NCBI RefSeq assembly: GCF_025457605.1
Contig: NZ_JAMZFY010000001.1
Location: 434,001 to 498,000 of the forward strand
DNA: 64,000 bases
Origin: Haloarcula laminariae
Lineage (GTDB): Archaea > Halobacteriota > Halobacteria > Halobacteriales > Haloarculaceae
Direction: 5' to 3'
Below are positions 36,601-45,076 of this stretch, piece after piece. Position 1 is the first letter of the stretch. The number at the start of each line of letters is the position of its first letter. The notes under the pieces were generated by a model. That model was not told the origin of the DNA and ran no database searches. It saw only the letters and a list, made by a program, of their open reading frames with translations. The position numbers and the translations under genes were made by a program.

Positions 36601-36777
36601 TCAGGCGGCCTGGCCCTCGTGGTCGCCGGTCATCAGGAAGAGACTCGCCGCGATGATGCAGATACTGACCAGCGAGAGGGCGACGATGTTCCGACCGGTA
36701 CCGAGGATGTAGTAGCCGATCGGTGCTAGTCCCAGCAGTGCAAGCAGCGTCACGAGTCGCGGGCTGGATGCTGACAT
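36601..36777 (-). CDS. 58-residue membrane protein of the oxidase locus
   Basis: Starts MSASSPRLVTLLALLGLAP and has two hydrophobic helices (about 7-24 and 30-49) with a GDHEGQ tail. A TATA stretch lies 21-31 bases upstream, so the mRNA is probably leaderless. I recall similar tiny proteins listed as cytochrome ba3 oxidase subunits in haloarchaea (CbaE-like), but I cannot confirm this. One base separates it from the SafE-like gene. Confidence 0.65.
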   Translation of the reverse strand: MSASSPRLVTLLALLGLAPIGYYILGTGRNIVALSLVSICIIAASLFLMTGDHEGQAA

Positions 36778-36790
36778 GGCCGAGAGTTAG

Positions 36791-36826
36791 GCCAACCGTA
36801 TATAAAAATGGTTGGCGTGTTCCAAC
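36791..36826. promoter_or_regulatory. Operator-like repeats around the oxidase-locus TATA box
   Basis: GCCAACC (36791-36797) and GGTTGGC (36810-36816) are perfect inverted arms flanking TATATAAAAA. The right arm also starts GTTGGCGTGTTCCAAC (36811-36826), giving three CCAAC-type half-sites. The TATA sits correctly for the minus-strand small membrane gene. The second element recurs before tfb. The T-run at 36848-36854 is of unknown use. Confidence 0.6.
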
Positions 36827-36934
36827 TGCGCAGGAATCCCGTAACCCCTTTTTTTGATTAGGGTGAAACCGGTCGACTATGGTATCGTTCAGTAGCGGTA
36901 GCGTGTGGACGACCAGGACGACGGGAGGTGGCCG

Positions 36935-38122
36935 ATGACTGTCGGTCGGCGGCAGTTCCTCACGGCGACCGCCGGGGCCGCGGCGCTCGGCGTGGCCGGG
37001 ACCGCGAGCGCACAGAGCGAACCGGACTACGGCGGCTGGTTCGACAACGTCTCGAACTACGAGGAGACTGTCGACAAGCGCGGCCAGGACAGGGTAGAGA
37101 TATCCGTCGGCGCGGAGGGGAACAACGGGAACTACGCCTTCGACCCGCCGGCGGTGCGGGTCAACCCCGGCACCGAGGTCGTCTGGACCTGGACCGGCCA
37201 GGGGCAGGCCCACAACGTCGTCTCCGACGGCGACGGGCCGCTCGACTCGGGCGAGGCGGTCGCCGAGGAGGGGACCACGTACAGCCACACCTTCGAGAGC
37301 GAGGGCATCTACAAGTACGTCTGTGTCCCCCACGAGGGGCTCGGGATGAAAGGCGCCGTCGTCGTCAGGCCCGGCACGCCCGGTCCGGAGGGGCCGCCGG
37401 CCAACCCCGACTACGAGGGCTGGTTCGACGACGTCTCGAACTACGACGGGAACACCGTCGACCAGACCGGTTCCGACAGCGTCGATATATCCGTCGGCGC
37501 GGATGGGAACAACGGTGCCTTCGCCTTCGACCCGCCGGCAGTCCGTGTCACGCCCGGGACCGAAGTCACCTGGACGTGGACGGGCAACGGCGGCGGCCAC
37601 AACGTCGTCTCGGACGGCGACGGCCCGCTTGACTCGGGAGACGCTGTCGCCGAGGAGGGGACGACCTACAGCCACACCTTCGAGGAGTACGGCATCTACA
37701 AGTACGTCTGTTCCCCCCACAAGGGGGTCGGGATGAAAGGCGCCGTCGTCGTCGGCGGCCCGCTTTCCGAGGGCGGCAGCGGCGGCGAGGGCGGCGCCGA
37801 CATCTCGATGTCGGGGCCGGGCTGGCTGCTCGCGGGGTCGGTGCTCGCGGCCTTCTTCTCGCCGCTACTGCTGGCCGCGGTGATGCGTCGGCGTTACCGC
37901 GAGCGGCCCCCGGAGCCGTCCGACTCGGACCTCGAACTCGCGAGCGGTCCCACCCCGGTCGAGGAGGCGCCGGCGACGGAGCCGGACGTCGAGGTCGGCC
38001 ACGACGAGTTCGACCCGACGGGGACGGCCTCGCTCATCGCGTTCTACTTCGTCCTCATCGTCCTGCTGTGGGTGTTCATGTACTTCGTGGAGTTCCTCGG
38101 CCGCGTCTCGGTGATCGGGTGA
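36935..38122 (+). CDS. Double-halocyanin membrane protein of the ba3 oxidase operon
   Basis: 395 residues from an ATG with a good GGAGGTG ribosome site 5 bases upstream. A twin-arginine signal (GRRQFLTATAG) is followed by two near-identical halocyanin domains (about 30-140 and 145-255). Each has intact copper ligands: His in HNVVSDGD and Cys/His/Met in YVC-x-PH-x4-GMKG. A membrane helix (about 290-312) and a final helix (about 362-388) anchor it. In Natronomonas a halocyanin is part of the ba3 oxidase; here two copper centres would carry electrons to the CuA subunit. A GTG start 30 bases earlier is possible. Confidence 0.85.
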   Translation: MTVGRRQFLTATAGAAALGVAGTASAQSEPDYGGWFDNVSNYEETVDKRGQDRVEISVGAEGNNGNYAFDPPAVRVNPGTEVVWTWTGQGQAHNVVSDGDGPLDSGEAVAEEGTTYSHTFESEGIYKYVCVPHEGLGMKGAVVVRPGTPGPEGPPANPDYEGWFDDVSNYDGNTVDQTGSDSVDISVGADGNNGAFAFDPPAVRVTPGTEVTWTWTGNGGGHNVVSDGDGPLDSGDAVAEEGTTYSHTFEEYGIYKYVCSPHKGVGMKGAVVVGGPLSEGGSGGEGGADISMSGPGWLLAGSVLAAFFSPLLLAAVMRRRYRERPPEPSDSDLELASGPTPVEEAPATEPDVEVGHDEFDPTGTASLIAFYFVLIVLLWVFMYFVEFLGRVSVIG

Positions 38123-38126
38123 TACA

Positions 38127-38660
38127 ATGCAGGTTCACAACTTCGAGAAAGTCTGGCTCGGCGCAGCGCTCCTGCTCATCGTCGGCTTCATCGCCACCAT
38201 CGCCTACGGCACCGTCGGTGCCGGCGTCCAGATGGTCGACGACTCGGGCGGCGAAATAGACCCGCAGGCGGTCCAACAGAGCAACACCGGGACCGGGTTC
38301 GACGACCCCGGCGTCGTCAAACAGAACGACAGCCACTACGTGGTTTACGTGGTGGCCCAGCAGTTCCAGTTCTCCCCGGGGACCGGCGACAACCCGATTC
38401 GCATCCCCGCGGACACGCGGGTCACCTTCCGCGTGACCAGCGCGGACGTGACCCACGGGTTCTCCATCGTCGAGACGAACATCAACACGATGGTCATCCC
38501 CGGGCAGGTCTCGGAGGTCACCGCCCGGTTTGACAACCCCGGTACGTACGGCCTCGTTTGTCACGAGTACTGCGGGGCCGCACACCACGAGATGGGCGGG
38601 TCCGTCGAAGTGGTGCCCCAGTCAGAGTACACGTACAACGAAACGGAGGTGCAAAACTGA
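38127..38660 (+). CDS. cbaB: ba3-type cytochrome oxidase subunit II
   Basis: 177 residues. One N-terminal membrane helix (about 9-30) and a CuA cupredoxin domain. CuA ligands are visible as His in VTHGFSI and Cys-x3-Cys-x3-His with a Met in CHEYCGAAHHEM. It takes electrons from the halocyanin and passes them to subunit I. Stop and next start overlap (TGATG). Confidence 0.93.
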   Translation: MQVHNFEKVWLGAALLLIVGFIATIAYGTVGAGVQMVDDSGGEIDPQAVQQSNTGTGFDDPGVVKQNDSHYVVYVVAQQFQFSPGTGDNPIRIPADTRVTFRVTSADVTHGFSIVETNINTMVIPGQVSEVTARFDNPGTYGLVCHEYCGAAHHEMGGSVEVVPQSEYTYNETEVQN

Positions 38661-40348
38661 TGGTTTTCGTCGATAGCTATCCAAAGACGTCGAAACTCGT
38701 TCGGAGCCAGTTCATCGTTTCCTTTGTCGCGCTGGGTATCGGCGCGCTCTTCGGCATCGTCCAGGCGCTGCATCGCACCGGCATCTTCCGGGGATTCATC
38801 AGCTCCGCGGACTACTACACCATCCTGACGGGACACGGCGTCCTGCTGGCGCTGGTGTTTACGACCTTCTTCATCGCCGGGCTGTTCGGCTGGGCGGTGA
38901 CAAAGAACCTGGACCGGGAGCTCCCACAGCGGATCTCCTGGGGCGCGTTCTGGCTGATGCTGTTTGGAACGGTGCTTGCCGCCGTCGCCATCCTGGGCGG
39001 AATCATGGGCGCGCCCTCGATTCTCGGCCAGGAGCTGAGCGCGGACGTGCTCTTTACGTTCTACGCGCCGATGGGGGCTCACCCGTTCTTCTACGTCGGG
39101 GCGGCCCTGCTCATCGTCGGCTCGTGGATCGCCGGCGGCGCCTACTTCAAGTCGCTGTGGGACTGGCGCTCCGAGAACCCCGACGAGCGCATCCCGCTGC
39201 AGGTGTTCATGGTCGTGACGACGATGCTGATGTGGTACGTCAGCACCCTCGGCGTCGCCGTCGAGGTGGTCGCCTTCCTCATCCCGTGGTCGCTGGGACT
39301 CATCAGTCAGGTCGACCCCCTGCTGACCAGGACGCTGTTCTGGTACTTCGGCCACCCGGTCGTCTACTTCTGGCTGATGCCCGCCTACCTGGTGTGGTAC
39401 ACCATCCTGCCGAAGCTGGCCGGCGGGCGGCTGTTCAGTGACCCGCTCGCCCGCGTCGTCTTCGTCCTGTTCCTGCTGCTGTCGACGCCGGTCGGCTTCC
39501 ACCACCAGTACGTCGACCCCGGCATCCCGGAAGGGTTCAAGGCCATCGCGATGACGAACACGATGTTCCTGCTGTTGCCGTCGCTGTTGACGGCGTTCAC
39601 CGTCGTCGCCAGCGTCGAACACGCCGCCCGACAGCGGGGCGCGACGGGATACGTCAGCTGGATCCGTGAACTCCCCTGGGACAACCCGGCCTTCACCGGC
39701 TGTATGCTGGCCGGCCTGATGTTCGCCGCCGGCGGCTTCTCGGGGATGATAAACGCCGGGATGAACATCAACTACCTCATCCACAACACGCTGTGGGTGC
39801 CCGGTCACTTCCACCTCACCGTGGGGACGGCCTTCGCCCTGACGGCGATGGCCATCAGCTACTGGCTGGTCCCCCAGATTACCGGCAAGCAGCTCAAGCG
39901 CCGGTCGGTCGCGGTCGCCCAGCCGTACGTCTGGTTCATCGGTATGGCCCTGATGTCCAACGCGATGCATCGGGCGGGGCTGGCGGGCGTCCCCCGACGG
40001 ACCGCCGAGCCGACCTACGACGAGTTCGCCTTCAGCGGCGTCGCCGGGAGCATGAGCGAGATGCGCATCCAGATCGCCATCGGCGGCACGCTGCTGTTCC
40101 TCGGCGCGGCGATGTTCCTGCTCGTGATGGCCGAGACGTGGCTCGCCCACCGGGGCGGGACCCTGTCGGTCAACGGGACGATTCCCGACCCGCTCTCGGG
40201 CGCCGACCACAGCCCGCGCATCCTCGATAACTACAAGCTCTGGACGGCCATCGCGCTGGTGCTCATCGTCATCGCCTACGGGCCGCCGATCTGGAGCATG
40301 GTCGCCGACGGCATCACCGCGCCGGGGAGCCCGCCGATTTCGGTCTGA
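38660..40348 (+). CDS. cbaA: ba3-type heme-copper oxidase subunit I
   Basis: 562 residues with about 13 membrane helices. Heme and CuB ligand motifs are TGHGVLLALVF (low-spin heme), YFGHPVVYFWL, HHQYVDPG and PGHFHLTVG. The B-type oxidase pattern (GHPVVYFWLMPAY, HHQY) matches Thermus/Natronomonas ba3 enzymes, which have high oxygen affinity. It reduces O2 to water and pumps protons. It shares TGATG overlaps with both neighbours, so the genes are tightly coupled. Confidence 0.94.
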   Translation: MVFVDSYPKTSKLVRSQFIVSFVALGIGALFGIVQALHRTGIFRGFISSADYYTILTGHGVLLALVFTTFFIAGLFGWAVTKNLDRELPQRISWGAFWLMLFGTVLAAVAILGGIMGAPSILGQELSADVLFTFYAPMGAHPFFYVGAALLIVGSWIAGGAYFKSLWDWRSENPDERIPLQVFMVVTTMLMWYVSTLGVAVEVVAFLIPWSLGLISQVDPLLTRTLFWYFGHPVVYFWLMPAYLVWYTILPKLAGGRLFSDPLARVVFVLFLLLSTPVGFHHQYVDPGIPEGFKAIAMTNTMFLLLPSLLTAFTVVASVEHAARQRGATGYVSWIRELPWDNPAFTGCMLAGLMFAAGGFSGMINAGMNINYLIHNTLWVPGHFHLTVGTAFALTAMAISYWLVPQITGKQLKRRSVAVAQPYVWFIGMALMSNAMHRAGLAGVPRRTAEPTYDEFAFSGVAGSMSEMRIQIAIGGTLLFLGAAMFLLVMAETWLAHRGGTLSVNGTIPDPLSGADHSPRILDNYKLWTAIALVLIVIAYGPPIWSMVADGITAPGSPPISV

Positions 40349-40878
40349 TGCTCGAGGACGCCGACCCGCCGGACGTGAGCATGGTCCGGGTCCTGATCGT
40401 CCTCGCCATCGCCGTTCCCATCGTCATCGAGCTGGTGACCTTCGGCGGTCTCATCGGCCACTACGCGACCGGCGGCGGGCCGGGGGCCGCGGCGACGCCG
40501 ACCCAAGCGCCCGAGACCGGCGGTGCGACCGTCGGCGACGAGATACTCTCCGGGACCCCGGCCACCGAGCGGGTCGACGAGGCGACGCTCACGGACGACG
40601 ACAACGCGACGCAGTTCGTCCTGACCGTGACAGTCTCCGACCCGGTCGACGGCTACGAACTCCGGCTCGGGGCGGTCACCACCAGCGGGGGCCGGACCGT
40701 CGAGGGGTCGGGAGCGACGACCGGAACGCTCGACACCGGCGAGGACGGGCTCGTCACCGGAGTGTGGAAACTGCCCCCCGGCGACCGGCCGGACACGCTC
40801 TCGGTGACCGTTATCTCGGCGCCGGGCAACGACACGCCGACGCCCCGCGCGTTCACCGTCGACCTGGGCGACCTCTAG
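40348..40878 (+). CDS. Membrane-anchored partner of the ba3 oxidase operon
   Basis: 176 residues. One N-terminal helix (about 12-34), a Pro/Thr-rich linker and a C-terminal beta-sandwich-like domain (about 75-176, ATQFVLTVTVSD, TLSVTVISAPG). Start overlaps the cbaA stop (TGATG). It probably stands on the outer face next to the oxidase; function unknown. Confidence 0.65.
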   Translation: MLEDADPPDVSMVRVLIVLAIAVPIVIELVTFGGLIGHYATGGGPGAAATPTQAPETGGATVGDEILSGTPATERVDEATLTDDDNATQFVLTVTVSDPVDGYELRLGAVTTSGGRTVEGSGATTGTLDTGEDGLVTGVWKLPPGDRPDTLSVTVISAPGNDTPTPRAFTVDLGDL

Positions 40879-40881
40879 AGG

Positions 40882-42522
40882 TTACCGGTCGACCTCGCCC
40901 ATAATCGTGTCCAGGCTCCCCAGCGTCGCCACGAGGTCGGCGACGTACTCGCCTTCGGCCATCTCCGAGAGCGCCTGGACGTGCGAGAAGGAGGGGCCGC
41001 GAATCTTGAACCGGGCGGGCGTCTCGGTGCCGTCGGACCGGATGTAGATGCCGAGTTCGCCCTTGGCGGCCTCGACCGCCCGATATATCTCGGTGTCCGG
41101 TTCCGGTCGGAGCGTCCGGGGAACGTTCGACTGTATCTCGCGGTCGCTCTCGGGCCACTCTTCGAGCAGGTCGACACACTGCTGGACGATTCTCGCGGAC
41201 TCCTCGACCTCGCGCAGGCGTACGAGCACGCGGGCGAAGTTGTCGCCGTCGTCCTCGGTGACGACCGACCAGTCGAGCTCGTCGTAGTAGCCGTACGGGT
41301 CGTCGCGCCGGAGGTCGTAGTCGACGCCAGAAGCCCGCGCGACCGGGCCGGTACAGCCGTAGGCCTTCGCCGTCTCGGGGTCGAGACACCCCGTGTCGAC
41401 GGTGCGCAGCTGCAGTATCTCGTTGCCCGTCAGCATGTCGTGGTACTCGCCGAGTTTGCGTGGGAGCCCGTCGAGAAACGCCTGGACAGTCTCGAAGAAC
41501 TCCTCGCGGGGCTCGGGCAGGTCCCACGCGACCCCGCCCAGGCGGAGGTAGTTGAACATGAGCCGCTGTCCCGTCAGGTCCTCGAGGATGTCCTGGACTA
41601 TCTCCCTGTCCCGAATCCCCCACTGGAAGGCGGCGGCGAACTCCCCGACCACGTCCAGGGCGTAGGTGGCGACGGCGAGCATATGCGAGAGGATGCGGGC
41701 GAGCTCGCCACACATCGTCCGGATGACCTGGGCGTAGTCGGGCACCTCGATGCCGGCGAGCGCTTCCGCCGTCCGCGCGTAGGCCCACTCGTTCAACAGC
41801 CCGGCGCCGCCCCAGTCCCAGCGGTCGGGGTAGGGCATAATCTGGTGGCGGTACGTGCCTTTCTGGCACATCTGCTCCTCGCAGCGGTGGATATAGCCGA
41901 TGTCGGGGTCGACGGCCGCGACCTGCTCGCCGTCGAGCTCGACGTTCAGGTGGAGCACGCCGTGGGTCGAGGGGTGGTGTGGCCCGACGTTGATGTGCAT
42001 CGTGTCGGGGCCGACGCGCTCGTCTTCCAGCAGCTGCCGGTGCTCGCGGAAGGGGACTATCTGTGGCCGGCTCTGGTCGTACGCCCGGCGCAGCGGGTGG
42101 CCCTGCCAGGTCTCGGGCAACAGAATCCGTCGGAGGTCCGGGTGGTCGTCGTAGCTGATGCCGAGCAGGTCGTAGGCCTCCCGCTCGTGCCACTCGGCGG
42201 TGCGGTAGACGGGGGCCGCCGACTCGCTGTGGGGGTCGTCGTGTGCGGTGGGTACGACGACCGACAGCTCTCGGGTCGGGTCGTCGTAGCTGCGCAGGTG
42301 GTAGATGGTCTCGAAGCGGTCGGCGTACTCCTGGGCGGTGACACAGGCACAGTGGTCGAGCCCCGACTCGGTCCGCAGGGTCGAGAGGGCCTGCTGGACC
42401 TCGTCGGCGCGAACCACGACCGCGGGCGCGTTCTCGTGGCGCTCCTCGCGGACGACGTGGTCCCGAATCGGCTCGGCGAGGTCGGCTGTCGGTTCGGACG
42501 GTCTGGCGACGGCGTTTGACAT
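40882..42522 (-). CDS. nuoCD: Orphan fused NuoC-NuoD subunit of complex I
   Basis: 546 residues. The N-terminal NuoC part (about 40-165, YHLRSYDDPTRELSVVV, EREAYDLLGISY) is joined to NuoD (about 175-546, MHINVGPHHPSTHGVLH, DPDIGYIHRCEEQM, SFSHVQALSEMAEG). The last motif resembles NuoD's quinone-site end. No other nuo gene is near, unlike the usual haloarchaeal nuo cluster. It may be a second copy, or the subunit may be separated from its operon. Upstream 43 codons of the frame were excluded. Confidence 0.9.
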   Translation of the reverse strand: MSNAVARPSEPTADLAEPIRDHVVREERHENAPAVVVRADEVQQALSTLRTESGLDHCACVTAQEYADRFETIYHLRSYDDPTRELSVVVPTAHDDPHSESAAPVYRTAEWHEREAYDLLGISYDDHPDLRRILLPETWQGHPLRRAYDQSRPQIVPFREHRQLLEDERVGPDTMHINVGPHHPSTHGVLHLNVELDGEQVAAVDPDIGYIHRCEEQMCQKGTYRHQIMPYPDRWDWGGAGLLNEWAYARTAEALAGIEVPDYAQVIRTMCGELARILSHMLAVATYALDVVGEFAAAFQWGIRDREIVQDILEDLTGQRLMFNYLRLGGVAWDLPEPREEFFETVQAFLDGLPRKLGEYHDMLTGNEILQLRTVDTGCLDPETAKAYGCTGPVARASGVDYDLRRDDPYGYYDELDWSVVTEDDGDNFARVLVRLREVEESARIVQQCVDLLEEWPESDREIQSNVPRTLRPEPDTEIYRAVEAAKGELGIYIRSDGTETPARFKIRGPSFSHVQALSEMAEGEYVADLVATLGSLDTIMGEVDR

Positions 42523-42577
42523 ACCCAAAGCGTCGCCCCCGCCGCCCCTCGCCGTGGTGCCCCAGCGGCGAGGCGCA

Positions 42578-42584
42578 TTTATAT
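42578..42584 (+). promoter_or_regulatory. TATA box between nuoCD and the HTH_10 regulator
   Basis: TTTATAT, about 21-27 bases before the GTG at 42605, which fits a short-leader or leaderless mRNA and supports that start. Confidence 0.45.
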
Positions 42585-42604
42585 TCGGGGGTTCGATAGC
42601 CGGT

Positions 42605-43276
42605 GTGAAGTACGTCAGGCTCTCGCTGTCGCTGCCGCCCGACGCGCGCAACCCGATGCACCAGTTCGTCGTCGACCACGACGGCTACGAGGCGAGCTAC
42701 CTGCTCCGGGGGAACAACATCGACGCCGACGTCCACACGATGCTGTTCTACGTCGACGGCCACCCGGTCGCCCCCTATCGCGAGGCCCTGGAGGCGACCG
42801 AGTACGTCATCGAGTACGCCATCTCCACGTGTCCGGACGACTCGTTCTATCTCTACGTCCGGGACCGGTTCTCCGAGACCGGCCGGGGTATCGTCGACGC
42901 GGTCACCGCCGCGGGGCTGGTGGGCGTCTCGCCGGTCGCGTTCCGGGCCGACGGGACGATGGCGCTCACGCTCGTCGGGCCGGGTGAGACCGTCCAGCGC
43001 GCCGTCGAGGCCGTCCCGGACGGCATCGGCGTCGACGTCCGCGAGGTCGGCGAGTACGTGAACCACCGCTTCGAACCGACGGCGGCCCTGACCGACCGCC
43101 AGTTCGAGGCCGTCGCCGCCGCCGTCGACTGTGGCTACTACGAGGAACCCCGCGAGGGGTCGACCGCCGACGTGGCCGAGGCGCTGGGTTGCTCCCCCGG
43201 CACCGCCGCCGAACATCTCCGGAAGGCCGAAAAGCGGGTGATGGGCCGGCTCGTCGACGGCGGCGGTCCGGCGTGA
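42605..43276 (+). CDS. HTH_10 (Bat-type) regulator
   Basis: 223 residues from a GTG. The sensor-like N-terminal region (about 1-155) has PMHQFVVDHDGYEASYLL and VEYAISTCPDDSFYLYVRDR. The C-terminal HTH_10 (about 165-215) has DRQFEAVAAAVDCGYYEEPR and GCSPGTAAEHLRKAEKRV. Divergent from nuoCD, 82 bp apart, so it may control nuoCD. Regulon unknown. Confidence 0.8.
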   Translation: MKYVRLSLSLPPDARNPMHQFVVDHDGYEASYLLRGNNIDADVHTMLFYVDGHPVAPYREALEATEYVIEYAISTCPDDSFYLYVRDRFSETGRGIVDAVTAAGLVGVSPVAFRADGTMALTLVGPGETVQRAVEAVPDGIGVDVREVGEYVNHRFEPTAALTDRQFEAVAAAVDCGYYEEPREGSTADVAEALGCSPGTAAEHLRKAEKRVMGRLVDGGGPA

Positions 43277-43331
43277 GACGCTCGCGGCGGCAGTCGCAAC
43301 GGCTAATCCACGCGACCGCCTACCGGCGCCA

Positions 43332-44126
43332 ATGACACTCGCGGAGCTGGACTGGCGGGTCGTCGGCGAAGCCACCGACGACGGCCCGATGACGATGGCA
43401 CTGGAGGAGATTGCCGCCGAGACGGCCGCCGACGGCGGCCCGGCGACGGTCCGGGTGTACACCTGGCCCGACGTGCTCTCGCTGGGGTACAGCCAGGACC
43501 CCGACACCGTCGACTGGGACTACTGCGAGCGTGAGGGCGTCGGCGTCACCCGCCGGCCGACGGGCGGGGGCGCCATCTACCACGACCGCTACGCCGACAT
43601 CTCCTACAGCATCGTCGCGCCGGCCGAGGCCGTCCCCGGCGACCTGATGGCGTGTTACAAACTGTTCTGCGAACCGATACTCGATGCCTTCGAAGGGATG
43701 GGCGTCGACGCCAGCTTCGTCGACGCGGAACGGGACGCGGTCCACCAGCCCGCCTGCTACCTGCGAGCGCTCCATCCCGCTCACGACATCGTCGGTCCCG
43801 ACGGGCGCAAAATCGGCGGCAACGCCCAGTACCGACGGAACGACGCGGTCGTCCAGCACGGCTCGCTGTCGCTGTCGCTCCGACCCGACCGTCACTGTGG
43901 CTGTTTCACGGCCAAACCGGACCACGACGCCTTCCGCGAGCGTGTGGGCGCGATAGACGAGTACGCCGACTGCGAGCGGGACACGGCCGTGGCCACGCTC
44001 GGCGAGACGCTGGCCGACTGGGTCGACGCCGACGAGGGCGGGTGGACCGACGACGAGCGGTCTCGCGCACGCGAGCGCGCGGACTCGAAGTACGCGACCG
44101 ACGAGTGGGTCCGCCGGACGCCCTGA
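43332..44126 (+). CDS. Lipoate-protein ligase A family protein
   Basis: 264 residues, biotin/lipoate ligase fold. RRPTGGGAIYHD and GRKIGGNAQYRRN are the family motifs, with the catalytic Lys in the latter. It attaches lipoate, or transfers octanoate, to E2/GcvH proteins. The C-terminal accessory domain of classic LplA is not present; the end is acidic, so a partner may be encoded elsewhere. Confidence 0.85.
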   Translation: MTLAELDWRVVGEATDDGPMTMALEEIAAETAADGGPATVRVYTWPDVLSLGYSQDPDTVDWDYCEREGVGVTRRPTGGGAIYHDRYADISYSIVAPAEAVPGDLMACYKLFCEPILDAFEGMGVDASFVDAERDAVHQPACYLRALHPAHDIVGPDGRKIGGNAQYRRNDAVVQHGSLSLSLRPDRHCGCFTAKPDHDAFRERVGAIDEYADCERDTAVATLGETLADWVDADEGGWTDDERSRARERADSKYATDEWVRRTP

Positions 44127-44204
44127 GCGGGGCATCGCCGGTCCGGACGGTTCGCGCTGACGAATGTCGGAACCCCTTTTATCCGGCGCCCCCCACCGCT
44201 GTCC

Positions 44205-45038
44205 ATGGTACGAGTCGGTGCACACACCTCTATCGCCGGCGGCGCCTACAACGCCGTCGACGAGCAAGTCGAGTACGGCGGCAACTGCGGCCAGATATTC
44301 TCCCACTCCCCGCAGGTCTGGCAGGACCCCAACATCGAGGACGACGAGGCCGCGAAGTTCCGCGAGCTGAGCGAGCAAAACGGCGTCGGCCCGTGGGTCA
44401 TCCACTCCTCCTACCTCGTGAACCTCTGTACGCCGAAAGACGACCTCCGCGAGAAGTCCCTGGACTCGATGCAAAAGGAGGTCGACGCCGCCGACAAACT
44501 CGGTATCGAGTACGTCAACGTCCACCTGGGCGCCCACACCGGCGCCGGCGTCGACGGCGGGCTCGACAACGCGGCGAGCGTGCTGGACGACCTGGACGTG
44601 CCCGACGGCGTCACCGTCCTCATCGAGTCCGACGCCGGCAGCGGGACGAAGCTGGGCGGCCAGTTCGAACACCTGGCGACGGTTCGGGAACGGACGAGCC
44701 TCGACATCGAGTTCTGTCTCGACACCGCCCACATGTTCGCGGCGGGCTACGACCTCTCGACGCCGGAAGGGGTCGCGGAGACCTTCGCCGAGTTCGACGA
44801 CGTGGTCGGCTTCGAGGACCTGGCCTGCATCCACCTCAACGACTCCAAACACGACTGTGGGACCAACAAGGACGAACACGCCCACATCGGCGAGGGCGAA
44901 ATCGGCGAGGCCGGGATGGAGGCGTTCGTCAACCACGACGCCGTCGAAGACGTTCCACTCGTGCTGGAGACGCCCACCGAGGACGGCAAGAGCTTCGCGT
45001 GGAACATCGAGCGGGTGCGGGAGCTGCGCGCCGACTGA
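44205..45038 (+). CDS. nfo: Endonuclease IV (deoxyribonuclease IV)
   Basis: 277 residues, TIM barrel. The three-zinc site motifs are all seen: [41 protein letters not shown] and [10 protein letters not shown], with Glu in LETPTEDG. It cuts abasic sites in base-excision repair. Starts [13 protein letters not shown], exactly as the family. It ends 38 bp before a methyltransferase gene. Confidence 0.95.
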   Translation: MVRVGAHTSIAGGAYNAVDEQVEYGGNCGQIFSHSPQVWQDPNIEDDEAAKFRELSEQNGVGPWVIHSSYLVNLCTPKDDLREKSLDSMQKEVDAADKLGIEYVNVHLGAHTGAGVDGGLDNAASVLDDLDVPDGVTVLIESDAGSGTKLGGQFEHLATVRERTSLDIEFCLDTAHMFAAGYDLSTPEGVAETFAEFDDVVGFEDLACIHLNDSKHDCGTNKDEHAHIGEGEIGEAGMEAFVNHDAVEDVPLVLETPTEDGKSFAWNIERVRELRAD

Positions 45039-45076
45039 CCGCGAACTTTTTGCCGCTGTCCCGACTGCGTTCTCGC

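Noticed and set aside
43652-45076. Long frame fused upstream of the methyltransferase
   Set aside because: It runs over lplA and nfo in another frame; methyltransferase sequence starts near 45077.
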